Source: JANRLT01 sp041736895 (GTDB lineage: Bacteria > Planctomycetota > Planctomycetia > Pirellulales > JALHPA01). From it: a DNA stretch of 64,000 bases. The notes under the pieces were generated by a model. That model searched no databases and was not told the origin of the DNA. It saw nothing but the letters and a program-made list of their open reading frames with translations. Positions 8,501-17,107 of this stretch are shown here, piece after piece; positions within the stretch are counted from its first letter, which is position 1, and each line of letters starts with the position of its first letter. A program made the translations under genes and the position numbers. Location: assembly GCA_041736895.1 (NCBI GenBank), contig JBGSSS010000210.1, forward strand, positions 16,584 through 80,583, read 5' to 3'.

Positions 8501-8733
8501 CCGGCTTCGATCGCCGCTTCACGTTTGTCGAGCCGGAGGTCGGCCTTGCGCGAAGCCGAGTCGGCCCCATGACAGGCGAAACAGTTCTCGACCAAGATCG
8601 GGCGAATGTCGCGGTTGTATTGCAGCGGCTTCTTGGTAGCGGTGGCTTCAGCCGCCGAGGCAAGAGAGATGCACGCCAGCGAAAAGCCTATGACGAGCGT
8701 GAACCGATCCAGTGTCTTTAGCGCATTCAACAT
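5530..8733 (-). CDS. Planctomycete PSCyt1/DUF1549/LamG/DUF1553 cytochrome-type protein
   Basis: A 1067-residue exported protein. A signal peptide (residues 1-28, ending LASAAEA) precedes the planctomycete cytochrome C domain with its haem motif CFACHG (C51, C54, H55) and a distal MPPPASH. DUF1549 follows (about 150-370, WVRNPIDQFILAELE, TTQCAVCHDHKFDP, which holds a second CxxCH). A LamG/concanavalin-like insert sits at about 470-640, and DUF1553 fills the C-terminal third (RVAVNRMWQELFGTGIV, NRLLSRGPRFRMDAEMVRD). It probably acts in the periplasm or paryphoplasm, with proposed but unproven roles in polysaccharide oxidation. It is the upstream partner of the DUF1501 gene, now separated from it by the RAYT insertion. 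Confidence 0.93.
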   Translation of the reverse strand: MLNALKTLDRFTLVIGFSLACISLASAAEATATKKPLQYNRDIRPILVENCFACHGADSASRKADLRLDKREAAIEAGAIVPGKLEKSSAWERITSTDPEMIMPPPASHKKLKPEERELLKRWISEGAEYQPHWSFIAPKRGELPAVKNKAWVRNPIDQFILAELEEAGLAPAAEADRRTLARRLSLDLTGLPPTPEAVEAFVADTRPDYYERYVDKLMATPQWGEHRARYWLDYARYGDTHGIHFDNYREMWSYRDWLIGAFNRNMTYDQFTLENLAGDLLPNSTLEQKIGSGFNRCNITTNEGGIIDEEYLVLYTRDRTETTSQIWLGLTTQCAVCHDHKFDPVSQKEFYQLAAFFNNTTQAAKDGNVRNTPPIIQVPSLSDQPRYEKLLVAMDAANAKLEARKKAAEPEFQIWLAGASADKIFGAEARDQLQLQLKLDEGKGNDVTCAVNDEPTKLKFNNGYKWVVSKNPKTLTDKALAVEAQKNTLELPQVGNFKAADAFSFGAWIQIPKRGFTGAVFARMDDQKDFRGWDLWLQDDRIGTHLVSAWPDNALKVVGKQKLKPKQWYHVFVTYDGSKKSSGIKIYINGVLEPFDVEADKLSGELATDVPWKLGQRSSTSRVAGLQIQDVRIFAKQLAGTEIAGLSKNTKLREIFAKPADKRDAKDTNELRDYWLSNFDEPYKQENAALEKLRQEEVAIKSRGTIAHVMNEKPSMPKAYVLNRGEYDQRKDEVVPQVPAALPKYPDDLPKNRLGLAQWLLLPEHPLTARVAVNRMWQELFGTGIVKTAGDFGIAGELPSHPELLDYLAVEFREKNWDMKQFYKQLVMSATYRQAAVATPEKLLKDPANRLLSRGPRFRMDAEMVRDYALAASGILVPKIGGPSVRPYQPPGVWEAVAMPGSDTRSYKQDTGENLYRRSMYTFVKRAAPPASLEIFNATNRELCTVRRDRTNTPLQALVTLNDPQFVESARHLAQTVLLTGAPDDLAKVDQIARRLLARSLKPAEQEVVTASLADLRAAYKGKPDEAKQVITVGDSKPDEKLAAEELAAWTMLVNELLNLDEVLNK

Positions 8734-9196
8734 CGCACGAACCTGATTACAGAGGCGGATACGAGGAAATCAACTAGCGGGTGACGTCGACGAAGGTGGG
8801 ATTGTGGACTGTCGAAGTCGTTTGCAGTAGCGAAGCAGAGGACCAGTCCTGCAATCGCGAAATGGCATCTCATTGTTCGGCAAAGCCAAACAACGCCCAA
8901 TCGTTACAGGAAGAGTGCAGGGCAAGAACGTTAGACGTCAGCCCGGTCCATGAGATACCCTGCGGCCTTCAAAAAACTGAAGTAACGCAGAGGTCGCAGG
9001 AAGTAACCGCCGGTAGCACTCTTCGCCACGACAGAATTTTAGTATAGTTTTGCGGAGGAAACTTGGCAAGGAAAATGACGAATCTGTTCTTAGCCGATTT
9101 TTGGCATAAGGATAAAGGAACAAGGAAAAAGGTGGTTTTACCCCACCTTTTTCCTTATCCCTTTTTCCTTCGAATATAAGTGCGAACATTTCAATT
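8734..9196. other. Divergent intergenic region with a 14-bp perfect hairpin
   Basis: These 463 bases separate two divergently transcribed genes and carry both promoters. The only clear structure is a hairpin at 9122-9156: AAGGAAAAAGGTGG and its exact complement CCACCTTTTTCCTT across a 7-base loop, followed by a pyrimidine-rich run. It lies within 45 bases of the start of the FAD oxidoreductase gene, so it would be in its 5' leader. No gene is seen in this stretch. Confidence 0.6.
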
Positions 9197-10462
9197 ATGG
9201 AAAAGCCGCATCCCATTGCGCTGCCCTCAGTTCTCATCATCGGCGGTGGCGTCATCGGCGCTGCTTCAGCGCATTATCTTTCGCAAGCTGGCTGCAAGGT
9301 CACCATCATTGACCGCGGCCGGTTCGCCGGGGCATGCTCGCACGCCAATTGCGGTCTCATCTCCCCGAGCCATGTCCTGCCGCTTGCCGAACCGGGGATG
9401 CTGAGCGCTGGGCTCAAAGCGATGCTCAACCCGGCATCGCCGCTGCGCATCAAGCCCCGTTTGGATTGGCAGTTCCTGAAGTGGCTATTCAACTTTGGCC
9501 GGCGCTGCAACTTCGAGGACATGCTAGAAAGCGCGCGCGGCATTCAACCGTTGCTCGATTCTTCGCGCGAATTGTACGATGAATTAGTCAAGGTCCAAGG
9601 GCTCGCCTGCGAGTGGCAGACGCAAGGGTGCTTGTTCGTCTACAAGACGAAGGAGGCACTCGACCACTTCGGCGCAACCGACAAACTACTAGGCGAAGTT
9701 TTCAACGCCGGCAGCACGTTGATCCGCGGCCATGAACTCACGGACTTCGAACCGGCGCTCAAGCCGGGACTCGCCGGCGGCTGGTTTCACTCGCACGATG
9801 CGCATCTGCGCCCTGATGTGTTGATGAAGTCGTGGCGGGCGCACCTGGAACGCGGGGGCGTGACGATCCGCGAGCAGTGTGAGCTGCAAGATTGGATCAT
9901 GACCGATGGCCGCGTGACCGGAGCGCGCACGTCGCAAGGGAACTACGAAGCTGATCAAGTTGTCGTCGCCACGGGCGCGCTGACGCCGCTCTTGCACAAA
10001 CTCCTTGGCGTCAAAGTTCCGATTCAACCGGGCAAAGGTTACTCGATCACGATGCCGCGCCCGAGCATCTGCCCGACGCACCCGATGCTCCTGCCCGAGG
10101 CGCGCGTCGCCGTGACGCCGTTCGACACCGGCTATCGTCTCGGGTCAATCATGGAACTCGCTGGGTACGACGACACGCTCGATCCCAAGCGCGTCGCGCT
10201 GCTCAAGAACGGCGCGCGGGATTACTTGCATGAACCGACTGCCGAACCGGTAGTCGAAACGTGGTTCGGGTGGCGGCCAATGACACCCGACAGCCGGCCG
10301 ATCATCGACCGCGCGCCGATCGCGGAGAATGTCTGGCTCGCGGCGGGCCACAACATGCTCGGCCTCAGCATGGCCCCGGCGACGGGTAAACTCGTCAGCG
10401 AATTGATCCTCGGCAAGCAACCGCACGTCAACCCGCGGCCGTATCGATTGGATCGGTTTTGA
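9197..10462 (+). CDS. FAD-dependent oxidoreductase, DadA-like (D-amino acid dehydrogenase family)
   Basis: A 421-residue DAO-superfamily flavoprotein. The N-terminal dinucleotide-binding loop reads VLIIGGGVIGAASAHYL (residues 12-28), followed by the adenosine-ribose acid in VTIID. The C-terminal FAD contact is typical (WFGWRPMTPDSRPIIDRAP, then LAAGHNMLGLSMAPATGKL). The overall pattern is that of DadA, which oxidises D-amino acids to 2-oxo acids and passes electrons to the quinone pool, but glycine/sarcosine oxidase-like activity cannot be excluded from sequence. ATG at 9197 directly precedes the conserved domain. It is monocistronic as far as visible, 190 bp upstream of an OYE-family gene. 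Confidence 0.85.
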   Translation: MEKPHPIALPSVLIIGGGVIGAASAHYLSQAGCKVTIIDRGRFAGACSHANCGLISPSHVLPLAEPGMLSAGLKAMLNPASPLRIKPRLDWQFLKWLFNFGRRCNFEDMLESARGIQPLLDSSRELYDELVKVQGLACEWQTQGCLFVYKTKEALDHFGATDKLLGEVFNAGSTLIRGHELTDFEPALKPGLAGGWFHSHDAHLRPDVLMKSWRAHLERGGVTIREQCELQDWIMTDGRVTGARTSQGNYEADQVVVATGALTPLLHKLLGVKVPIQPGKGYSITMPRPSICPTHPMLLPEARVAVTPFDTGYRLGSIMELAGYDDTLDPKRVALLKNGARDYLHEPTAEPVVETWFGWRPMTPDSRPIIDRAPIAENVWLAAGHNMLGLSMAPATGKLVSELILGKQPHVNPRPYRLDRF

Positions 10463-10651
10463 TTTTGCTTGCGCGAAGGAATGCAATTTTCCTTCGCGCT
10501 CCTCGCGGCTGCGCGCGAAATTAGCGTTATTTCTGTAAGAGTTGGGTTGCTGAACGGTAATCCTTATGATGCGTCATGAATTTGACTTTTTCGCCTTTGC
10601 TGCAAAGATTCTGCGACGATTCCCAAGTCGAGCTCTCCCTTTTTAAATCTT

Positions 10652-11743
10652 ATGCCTGATCTCTTTTCTGAATTCGAACTCCGCGGCGTTCGTCTCAAGA
10701 ATCGCATTGCGATGTCGCCGATGTGTCAGTATTCGGCCATCGATGGGGTGCCAAATGAATGGCATCATGTCCATCTCGGGTCGCATGCGATTGGCGGCAC
10801 GGGGTTGATCATTGTTGAGGCGACGGCCGTCTCGCCCGAGGGGCGGATCAGTCCGGGTTGCACGGGGCTCTGGAACGACACGCAGCGCGACGCATTTGTG
10901 CCGATCGTGAAGTTCCTTGAAAGCCAAGGTTCGATGCCGGGCATTCAACTGGCCCACGCGGGCCGCAAAGCCAGTGCCCAGCGGCCGTGGGAAGGGGACG
11001 CGCATCTGCCCGCCGAACATCCCGACGCCTGGGAACCGGTCGCGCCGTCGGCGCTGGCGTTCGGCGCAAATCTGCCGCGCGTGCCGCGTGAATTGACCAT
11101 CCCCGAGATCACGAAGATTCGCGAAGACTTTGTCGCCGCGACGAAGCGCGCCGTGCAAGCCGGGTTCAAGTGGCTGGTTCTGCACTTCGCGCATGGGTAC
11201 CTGGGCCAGAGTTTCTTTTCGCCGCTGGCGAACAAACGCACCGATGACTGTGGCGGCAGCTTCGAGAACCGCGCACGGTTCTTGCTTGAGACGTTGCAAG
11301 CGGTGCGCGAAGTTTGGCCGGCCGAGTACCCGCTCACCGCGCGGCTCGGCGTGATCGATTATGTCGAGGGCGAACAGCCGCTCGAAGAATCAATTGAACT
11401 CGTGCGGCAAATGAAAGCCGCCGGGCTCGATCTGGTCGATGTCAGCATGGGCTTCAACACGCCGAATATCAGTAATGTGCCGTGGAAAGAACACGCCTTC
11501 CTCGCCCCGATCGCCGCGCGGATCAAGCAAGAGGTCGGTATCCCCGTCACGTCGTCTTGGAACTTCAGTGACACGGTGAAGATCAACGAACTGATCCAAA
11601 ACGGGTCGATTGACTTGGTCAATCTCGGCAAGACGCTGCTCAGTGATCCCAACTGGCCGTATCATGCGGCGCAGACACTCGGAAAAAATCGACCGCAGGA
11701 TATTCTGGCGATACAATACGGGCATTGGCTGAAGCAACGCTGA
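10652..11743 (+). CDS. NADH:flavin oxidoreductase, Old Yellow Enzyme family (NamA/YqjM-like)
   Basis: A 363-residue TIM-barrel FMN enzyme. MSPMCQYSA near the N-terminus carries the cysteine found in YqjM-like (thermophilic-like) OYEs. QLAHAGRKAS (about residue 91), HFAHGYLGQSFFSPLANKRTDDCGGSFENRARF (about 177-210) and the C-terminal VNLGKTLLSDPNWP phosphate-binding region are all in place. Members reduce activated C=C bonds such as enones using NAD(P)H. In place of the usual HxxHG active-site segment the protein reads HFAHG, which matches the pattern. It is followed by a cupin gene but separated from it by two repeat elements, so co-transcription is unclear. Confidence 0.92.
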   Translation: MPDLFSEFELRGVRLKNRIAMSPMCQYSAIDGVPNEWHHVHLGSHAIGGTGLIIVEATAVSPEGRISPGCTGLWNDTQRDAFVPIVKFLESQGSMPGIQLAHAGRKASAQRPWEGDAHLPAEHPDAWEPVAPSALAFGANLPRVPRELTIPEITKIREDFVAATKRAVQAGFKWLVLHFAHGYLGQSFFSPLANKRTDDCGGSFENRARFLLETLQAVREVWPAEYPLTARLGVIDYVEGEQPLEESIELVRQMKAAGLDLVDVSMGFNTPNISNVPWKEHAFLAPIAARIKQEVGIPVTSSWNFSDTVKINELIQNGSIDLVNLGKTLLSDPNWPYHAAQTLGKNRPQDILAIQYGHWLKQR

Positions 11744-11747
11744 GCAA

Positions 11748-11778
11748 ATGATAGTTGATAATGGACAATTGACAATGA
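11748..11778 (+). repeat. AT-rich heptamer tandem repeat ((T/G)GA(T/C)AAT), copy 1
   Basis: About four tandem 7-mers: GATAGT, TGATAAT, GGACAAT, TGACAAT. The same heptamer run occurs four times around the Fur gene (17029, 17074, 17561, 17620). It starts five bases after the OYE-gene stop. Confidence 0.75.
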
Positions 11779-11802
11779 ATACGAGTCGTTGCTTCGTTCT
11801 CC

Positions 11803-11829
11803 CGTTTAGCGGCGACTCGAAGAGGAGCG
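11803..11829 (+). repeat. Dispersed repeat GTTTAGCGGCGAC...GAGGAGCG, copy 1
   Basis: CGTTTAGCGGCGACTCGAAG followed by AGGAGCG. It recurs at 61347-61402 (palindromic double form) and 62775-62801. Each copy lies shortly upstream of a plus-strand gene (cupin, glgC, hypothetical), so it may act in 5' regions or simply mark permissive sites. Confidence 0.7.
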
Positions 11830-11860
11830 TTCTTCGGCTGATATTTCAAGAAAGATTTTT

Positions 11861-12331
11861 ATGAGCACGACCTCCCTCGCCGGTTCCGTCTACTCCGTCG
11901 TCGGCGACAAGTACGTCTTCCTGACCACCGGCGCGGAGACGAACGGCGCGTATGCCGTGTTCGAGTTCTTCATCCCGCCCGGCGGTGGTTCACCGCCGCA
12001 CATGCATACGCGCGAGGACGAGGCGTTTGCGGTGATCGATGGTCAATTCGATTTTCATGTCGCCGGCAAAGTCGAACGTCGTGGCCCGGGGGAGTATCTC
12101 TTCGCGCCGCGGAACATCCCGCATTTCTTTCACAACGTTGGCAAGACGGTCGGGCACATGATCTGTATCGTGACGCCGGCCGGCTTGGAAAACTTCTTTG
12201 CGGAATTTGGGACGCGGCTGGCCTCGCGCGACGCGACGGCGATTCCACCCGGTCCGGAGGAAATCTCGCGGCTTAAGGCCGCCGCGCCGAAATATGGCCT
12301 CGAACTCTTGCCGCCGCCGGAGCAGGATTGA
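11861..12331 (+). CDS. Cupin-domain protein
   Basis: A 156-residue single-domain cupin. Motif 1 is complete (PPHMHTREDEAFAVIDGQFDF, with metal-ligand positions H, H and E at about residues 46-54), and motif 2 reads LFAPRNIPHFFHNVG (about 85-99). The C-terminal PGPEEISRLKAAAPKYGLELLPP tail is often seen in quercetin-dioxygenase-like or sugar-epimerase-like stand-alone cupins. The substrate cannot be deduced. The stop codon is 7 bp from the end of the convergent hypothetical gene, leaving no room for separate terminators. Confidence 0.87.
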   Translation: MSTTSLAGSVYSVVGDKYVFLTTGAETNGAYAVFEFFIPPGGGSPPHMHTREDEAFAVIDGQFDFHVAGKVERRGPGEYLFAPRNIPHFFHNVGKTVGHMICIVTPAGLENFFAEFGTRLASRDATAIPPGPEEISRLKAAAPKYGLELLPPPEQD

Positions 12332-12338
12332 AGGGGCG

Positions 12339-13277
12339 TTAGTCCTTGAGCAATTCCGCCAGCGGAGTCAGCTTCGGGAATTTCTGGGCTTCTAGTTCGC
12401 GCAGATACACGGCCCCAAGTTTCTTGTCGCGCTCCAGCAGTTCCGCGGCGGTGATGTTGGGGAGCAACATGCGAACTTGCTCTTCTTTCTCTCCGCCCAT
12501 CGCAATGATGCCTTTGGCAAACCACAGCCGATATTTCAACAAAATCTTGCTGGCAAAATCGCTGGCCCCTTCGTTCTCGGTGATCCGATCTTCATTCCAG
12601 CGCAGTTTGTCGCTGAATTTTTTCGGATCGGGAAACTGCAACAGTTCCGGCGGGATCTTTTCCCCAATTCGGGACGCACGGACCACCAACTGCGGCTCTT
12701 CGTCGTCCGGACCAGTGCAGGTGTAACGAAACCAATCACGTTTCTTACGATCAAATTCCAACAAGTCGAGTTTCTTGTTCTCGCGTTTGGTCATGAGCTG
12801 CACATGATCTTGTTTCGTCTGGCCGCGGACCAAGTCTTTCGCTTCTTCAAATGTTTGGAATTCGATCTTGGGGAGACACTCGAGGAGTTTGTCGGCGTCC
12901 TTGCTGGCTCCGCCACGGAAGTTAAAGTAAAACGCTTTTTCTTCGGGCAAGTAGCGCAGATGAAAGCCAAAACAACTTTTCGGCACCAAGGTCACTTGAT
13001 CCTGTGCCAGGTCGTAGATCAGAGTCTCGTCCCCGTTCGAGATGAAGATGGGAACGTTATCCACGGCGTCGAAGATCGAGAACAAATGTTTTTGGCCATC
13101 GGTCGCGACCCGATAGGCGAGACCGCGCTTGTTCGGGTCGATCACATAGCTCTCGACAACAAACGACGTTTTCCCCTCGGCCACCCGCAAGGCAGGCACG
13201 ACCGGGAGCTGTTCCTCGGCAGACAAAGCGGTAGCCAGCGTTAGGATCGCGAGCATTACAAAGAACGGACATTTCAT
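12339..13277 (-). CDS. Exported hypothetical protein
   Basis: A 312-residue protein not recognised from any family. ATG at 13277 gives a clean signal peptide (MKCPFFVMLAILTLATALSA, cleavage near residue 20), whereas the open frame upstream of it looks non-coding. The body is mixed hydrophilic with no cysteine motif, TPR or membrane segment; the C-terminal half is rich in Lys and Glu (PPELLQFPDPKKFSDKL, ELLERDKKLGAVYLREL). It is transcribed convergently with the cupin and divergently from the large spermidine-synthase fusion. Confidence 0.78.
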   Translation of the reverse strand: MKCPFFVMLAILTLATALSAEEQLPVVPALRVAEGKTSFVVESYVIDPNKRGLAYRVATDGQKHLFSIFDAVDNVPIFISNGDETLIYDLAQDQVTLVPKSCFGFHLRYLPEEKAFYFNFRGGASKDADKLLECLPKIEFQTFEEAKDLVRGQTKQDHVQLMTKRENKKLDLLEFDRKKRDWFRYTCTGPDDEEPQLVVRASRIGEKIPPELLQFPDPKKFSDKLRWNEDRITENEGASDFASKILLKYRLWFAKGIIAMGGEKEEQVRMLLPNITAAELLERDKKLGAVYLRELEAQKFPKLTPLAELLKD

Positions 13278-13518
13278 CGTCGCACCCCGTGTCCAGAGAT
13301 TGGCTGAAGACCATACAAGAATACGACAGCTCGAGGTTTTCGAACAATCCCGATTCGCCGAGCCTTTTCCGTAGTCCAAGCTGTCAGCATCGAGTATCTT
13401 GAGGAATTCCGCGCGGCGGGGAAGATCGCGCGGGCGATCCAGCGGGCGGAACCGCTGGGATTCGACAGGGCATGGGTATGCCCCCAACCCTCAATCCCGA
13501 ACCCCCAATCCCGAACTC

Positions 13519-16500
13519 ATGCCTCCGTCCCGTCCCGCTTGGCTGTGGTGGATGTTTGCTGGCACGATTGTGCTGAGCGCGTTTCTGCTCTTCTTGGTCC
13601 AGCCATTGATCGCCAAGATTCTCTTGCCCTGGTTCGGCGGGTCGACCGGCGTGTGGGCGACGTGTGTCGTCTTCTTTCAGGTCATGCTTGTCTTTGGCTA
13701 CGCTTACGCGCATGCGCTGACCACATACTTGACACCGAAGCAACAAATGCTGACGCATCTGGCATTGCTCGGGCTCGCGGTCCTTGCCGCCGGATGGTCG
13801 ATCATGCCCGGCGATTCGTGGCGGCCCGAGAATAGTGATCTGCCGATTCTCAAATTGGGCTTGCTGCTGTTGCGTTATGTGGGGCTGCCGTATTTCGCGC
13901 TGGCGACGACGGGTCCGCTGGTCCAGGCTTGGTTCGCGCGATTGTTTCCGGGCAAGACGCCGTACCGGTTGTACGCGCTGTCGAACTTCGGCTCGCTGGC
14001 GTCGCTGCTCCTGTTTCCGACGGTGTTCGAGCAGTTTTTTGGCCTGCGCTTGATGTCGACGGGGTGGTCGTTGCTGTTTGCGATGTTCGCGGCGTTGGCT
14101 GCGGGCGTGGCGTACTTGACCTGGCGTGAAGCGCCGCATCCTATTTCAGCAGTTCCAGCCTCAGCAACTGATGTTGTAGAAGAACAAAACAGCAAGGGAC
14201 AAAATCGCAAGCAAGTCAAACTCAAGCGGAATGAACTTCCAACTTCCGAAGCCGCCGCCGAACCGACTTGGGGCAGTTATCTGCTCTGGCTTGCGCTGCC
14301 GGCGTTTGCGTCGTACATGCTCGTCGCCGGCACGAATCACCTCTGCCAGGACGTCGCCTCGGTGCCGTTCTTGTGGGTGATGCCGCTGAGTTTGTATTTG
14401 ATTTCGTTCATCATTTGCTTCGATCACGAGTATTGGTATCAGCGGCTGGTCTTCGCGGCGATCGCCTTGGCCGGGTTGTACATGTCGGCCGGCATGTACC
14501 AACTCGATTTCGAGCCGACGCTTTCCCAAGGGCTGCTGGTGCGCGGCACATGGCCCGTCACTCGGCCGCTGTATGAATCCATGGATTGGTACAATCACCC
14601 CACCCGCAAGCACGAGATTCCGAATTATCAACAATGGCTTGCGGAGTTGGAGAAAACGAAAAAAGAGCAGCATGACAAGACGCCCCTGGTACAAGCCGAC
14701 TTGCCTGCGATGTATCAAGATTATGTCAAAGTGAAAGATCAGGAGCGGTACGATGCTTGGCTGGCCGCAGAAAAAGAAGTCGACCCGCTCGTGAAGGCGA
14801 ACCTTGAAAGCACGGAGTACATCAAAAAAAAGTACAAAGCCTGGCTCCAGCAACGCGCAAATATCAATTGGCTCGAGAATGAACAACACGTCCCGCTGCT
14901 CAACGTCAATTTCATCGGCCAGATTCTCGCCCACTGCGTTGGGCTGTTTGGGTTGTTCATGATCTGCCACGGGGAACTGACGCGGCGCAAACCGCCGGCG
15001 CGCTACTTGACGTCGTTTTATATGATGATCGCGATCGGCGGCGCCATCGGCGGCGCGCTGGTCAGTTTGGCCGCGCCGTTTGTGTTCGATACCTATGCCG
15101 AGTGGTTCCTCGGTCTGATCTTGGCGCTGCTCTTGGTGGGCGGGCTGTTGTTGGATCAACCCGGCGGCGAATGGTACAAGTCGCGGTTCTTTTGCCTCGC
15201 GCTCCCCGCCGCGCTGGTTTCTCTCTATGTGATCTGGAAAATTTCCAACCTGCCCGAAGAGTACCTGAATTGGGCTGACCCCGAGGCGTATCAGAAGTAT
15301 CTCGAAGAGAAAAAAGGAGTCGCCGCGCTCAAAGAGGTTTCTTTGCCCGAGGGAAAACTCTTCGGACTGCATTACGCGTTGCCCTTGATGGGACTGCTCT
15401 TTGCGATTATCGGCATCGGATTTTATGCGTTATGGGAGCGCGCCTGGCAGCGCGACAAACTGCGCTTCTGGGTCGTCAATTTGTCCATGTTGCTCTTGGT
15501 ATGTTTTGCGGTTTGGGATGGCTTGAATTTTCTGGAACTAATCAGAGATGCCGAGGGTCAGGAAAAAGCGAATTGGAGCCTATACAAAGACCTGCCCCCG
15601 ATCCCGTTTGATTCCGACGAATCCTACCAGCAACTGATGGCCAGCGCTCGCGAAATCCGGAGCCAAAACACGAATGGTGCTGAAGAAGACGAGGACGACC
15701 CCTTCTATGAAAAGAAGATCTTCCAAGGCCGCAACTTCTACGGCGCTCTCTCGGTCCATGAACAGATTCACCTGATTAATCCCGAATACAGTTTTCGCTA
15801 TCTAATGCACGGGCGAATTCTACATGGAAATCAGTTCCTCGAAGGGCCGTTGCGTTATCAGCCGACGAGCTATTACCCGACCGATAGCGGGGTAGGGTTG
15901 GCCATCGGGCATTTTGGCCGGACGAATAAGCTGGAGCTCGATGAGGTCAAGTTTGGCAACCCAAACTATGTTGCCTATGCCGCGTTTATCGCCAGTAAGA
16001 TCGGTTTCACCAGCAAGTTAAGCCTTGTTGTGAAGTCGCCGGCTTTCACAGCGATGTTTATCGCTAACAATGTGTGTCTCGCCAGCAAAGTCAGTTTCTT
16101 TTTTTACGAATCTCAACGGAACATCAATCTGGATCTCGAAAAATTTTTAGCCGAGTCTGCGGCGCCTGCCTCTTATGCCGCGTATATCGCCAGCAATGTT
16201 GGTCTCGCCAGTAGGCTTGGTCTCGCGGCCAGCGAAGCTCGCCGGGATCGCAAGCTGAGTCTCGAAGAATTCAAAGTCATGTTCTTGAAGCCTGCCACCT
16301 ATGGTGCGTTCCTGACTACCAACATCGGCCTTGCCATCGCGGATAAGATGCACATCGGCGCGATTGGGCTTGGCACTGGCACAATTGCTGCTTATGGCAA
16401 ACAGCCCGGCCAGCAATTCACGATCTACGAAATTAATCCGCTCGTCGAGCAACTCAGCGCGACGGATGACGGCTTTTTCAAGTACATTTCCGATGCCAAA

Positions 16501-17025
16501 AAGCAGTTTGGCTGTCTGGTCAAGATCGTGCTGGGCGACGCGCGGCTACAGATGCAACTCGAAGCGGATGCCGGAATCAAGCGCAACTTCGACGTGTTGG
16601 TCGTCGACGCGTTCAGCGGCGACTCGATCCCGACACACTTGCTAACGCGCGAGGCGATGGATACTTATGTCAAGCACATGCGCTCCGACCAATCGATCAT
16701 CGCGATTCATATTACGAACCGCTACTTGAATCTGCGGCCCGTCTGCCGCGGCCTGGCCGAATACGCCAAGCTCGACGGTTGCATCGTGCGCAATGAGCGC
16801 AAGGATAACGGCTGTTCGCCGTCAACCTGGGTGCTGCTCACGAACAATCGCGTGTTCCTTGATCAAACAGTACCAAGTGTTGGATTTAATTACGGCCCCC
16901 TCTTCAACAAGAAAATCGACCGCATCCTCTGGACGGACGATTTCACGACGCTGATCAATATCCTGCACGGCACGGGAGGCAAACCCGAGGAAGATTCTGA
17001 AGACGAAGCCGTCGAGGATGATTGA
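13519..17025 (+). CDS. Fused multipass membrane / spermidine synthase-like protein with repetitive insertions
   Basis: A 1168-residue protein of the 'spermidine synthase-like, membrane-fused' type. The N-terminal half has many transmembrane helices (first at about 8-30, LWWMFAGTIVLSAFLLFLVQ). The C-terminal SAM-type domain has AIGLGTGTIAAYG (about 947-959), YEINPLVEQL, GDARLQM and VVDAFSGDSIPTHLLT. Homologues go almost directly from an SGIGLAL segment to the GLGTGT loop. Here about 143 residues (801-943) are inserted, containing degenerate copies of AYxAFIASNIGLASKL and RKLSLEEFKV. Hydrophilic inserts in the membrane half also repeat a YxxWL theme (YQQWL, YDAWL, YKAWL, YQKYL). ATG at 13519 is chosen because the first helix follows directly. 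Polyamine substrate is not proven for this fusion family. Confidence 0.85.
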   Translation: MPPSRPAWLWWMFAGTIVLSAFLLFLVQPLIAKILLPWFGGSTGVWATCVVFFQVMLVFGYAYAHALTTYLTPKQQMLTHLALLGLAVLAAGWSIMPGDSWRPENSDLPILKLGLLLLRYVGLPYFALATTGPLVQAWFARLFPGKTPYRLYALSNFGSLASLLLFPTVFEQFFGLRLMSTGWSLLFAMFAALAAGVAYLTWREAPHPISAVPASATDVVEEQNSKGQNRKQVKLKRNELPTSEAAAEPTWGSYLLWLALPAFASYMLVAGTNHLCQDVASVPFLWVMPLSLYLISFIICFDHEYWYQRLVFAAIALAGLYMSAGMYQLDFEPTLSQGLLVRGTWPVTRPLYESMDWYNHPTRKHEIPNYQQWLAELEKTKKEQHDKTPLVQADLPAMYQDYVKVKDQERYDAWLAAEKEVDPLVKANLESTEYIKKKYKAWLQQRANINWLENEQHVPLLNVNFIGQILAHCVGLFGLFMICHGELTRRKPPARYLTSFYMMIAIGGAIGGALVSLAAPFVFDTYAEWFLGLILALLLVGGLLLDQPGGEWYKSRFFCLALPAALVSLYVIWKISNLPEEYLNWADPEAYQKYLEEKKGVAALKEVSLPEGKLFGLHYALPLMGLLFAIIGIGFYALWERAWQRDKLRFWVVNLSMLLLVCFAVWDGLNFLELIRDAEGQEKANWSLYKDLPPIPFDSDESYQQLMASAREIRSQNTNGAEEDEDDPFYEKKIFQGRNFYGALSVHEQIHLINPEYSFRYLMHGRILHGNQFLEGPLRYQPTSYYPTDSGVGLAIGHFGRTNKLELDEVKFGNPNYVAYAAFIASKIGFTSKLSLVVKSPAFTAMFIANNVCLASKVSFFFYESQRNINLDLEKFLAESAAPASYAAYIASNVGLASRLGLAASEARRDRKLSLEEFKVMFLKPATYGAFLTTNIGLAIADKMHIGAIGLGTGTIAAYGKQPGQQFTIYEINPLVEQLSATDDGFFKYISDAKKQFGCLVKIVLGDARLQMQLEADAGIKRNFDVLVVDAFSGDSIPTHLLTREAMDTYVKHMRSDQSIIAIHITNRYLNLRPVCRGLAEYAKLDGCIVRNERKDNGCSPSTWVLLTNNRVFLDQTVPSVGFNYGPLFNKKIDRILWTDDFTTLINILHGTGGKPEEDSEDEAVEDD

Positions 17026-17028
17026 AAA

Positions 17029-17100
17029 AATGGATAATTGACAATTGATTATTGACAATGTGCGAGACACTTGCATTGTCCATTGTCCATTATCAATTCG
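17029..17100. repeat. AT-rich heptamer repeat pair downstream of the Fur gene
   Basis: Plus-strand heptamers (GGATAAT TGACAAT TGATTAT TGACAAT) at 17029-17062 are followed by inverted ones (CATTGTC CATTGTC CATTATC AATTC) at 17074-17100. The two runs are complementary and can form a long AT-rich hairpin between the convergent spermidine-synthase and Fur genes. Confidence 0.8.
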
Positions 17101-17107
17101 ATTGCGG

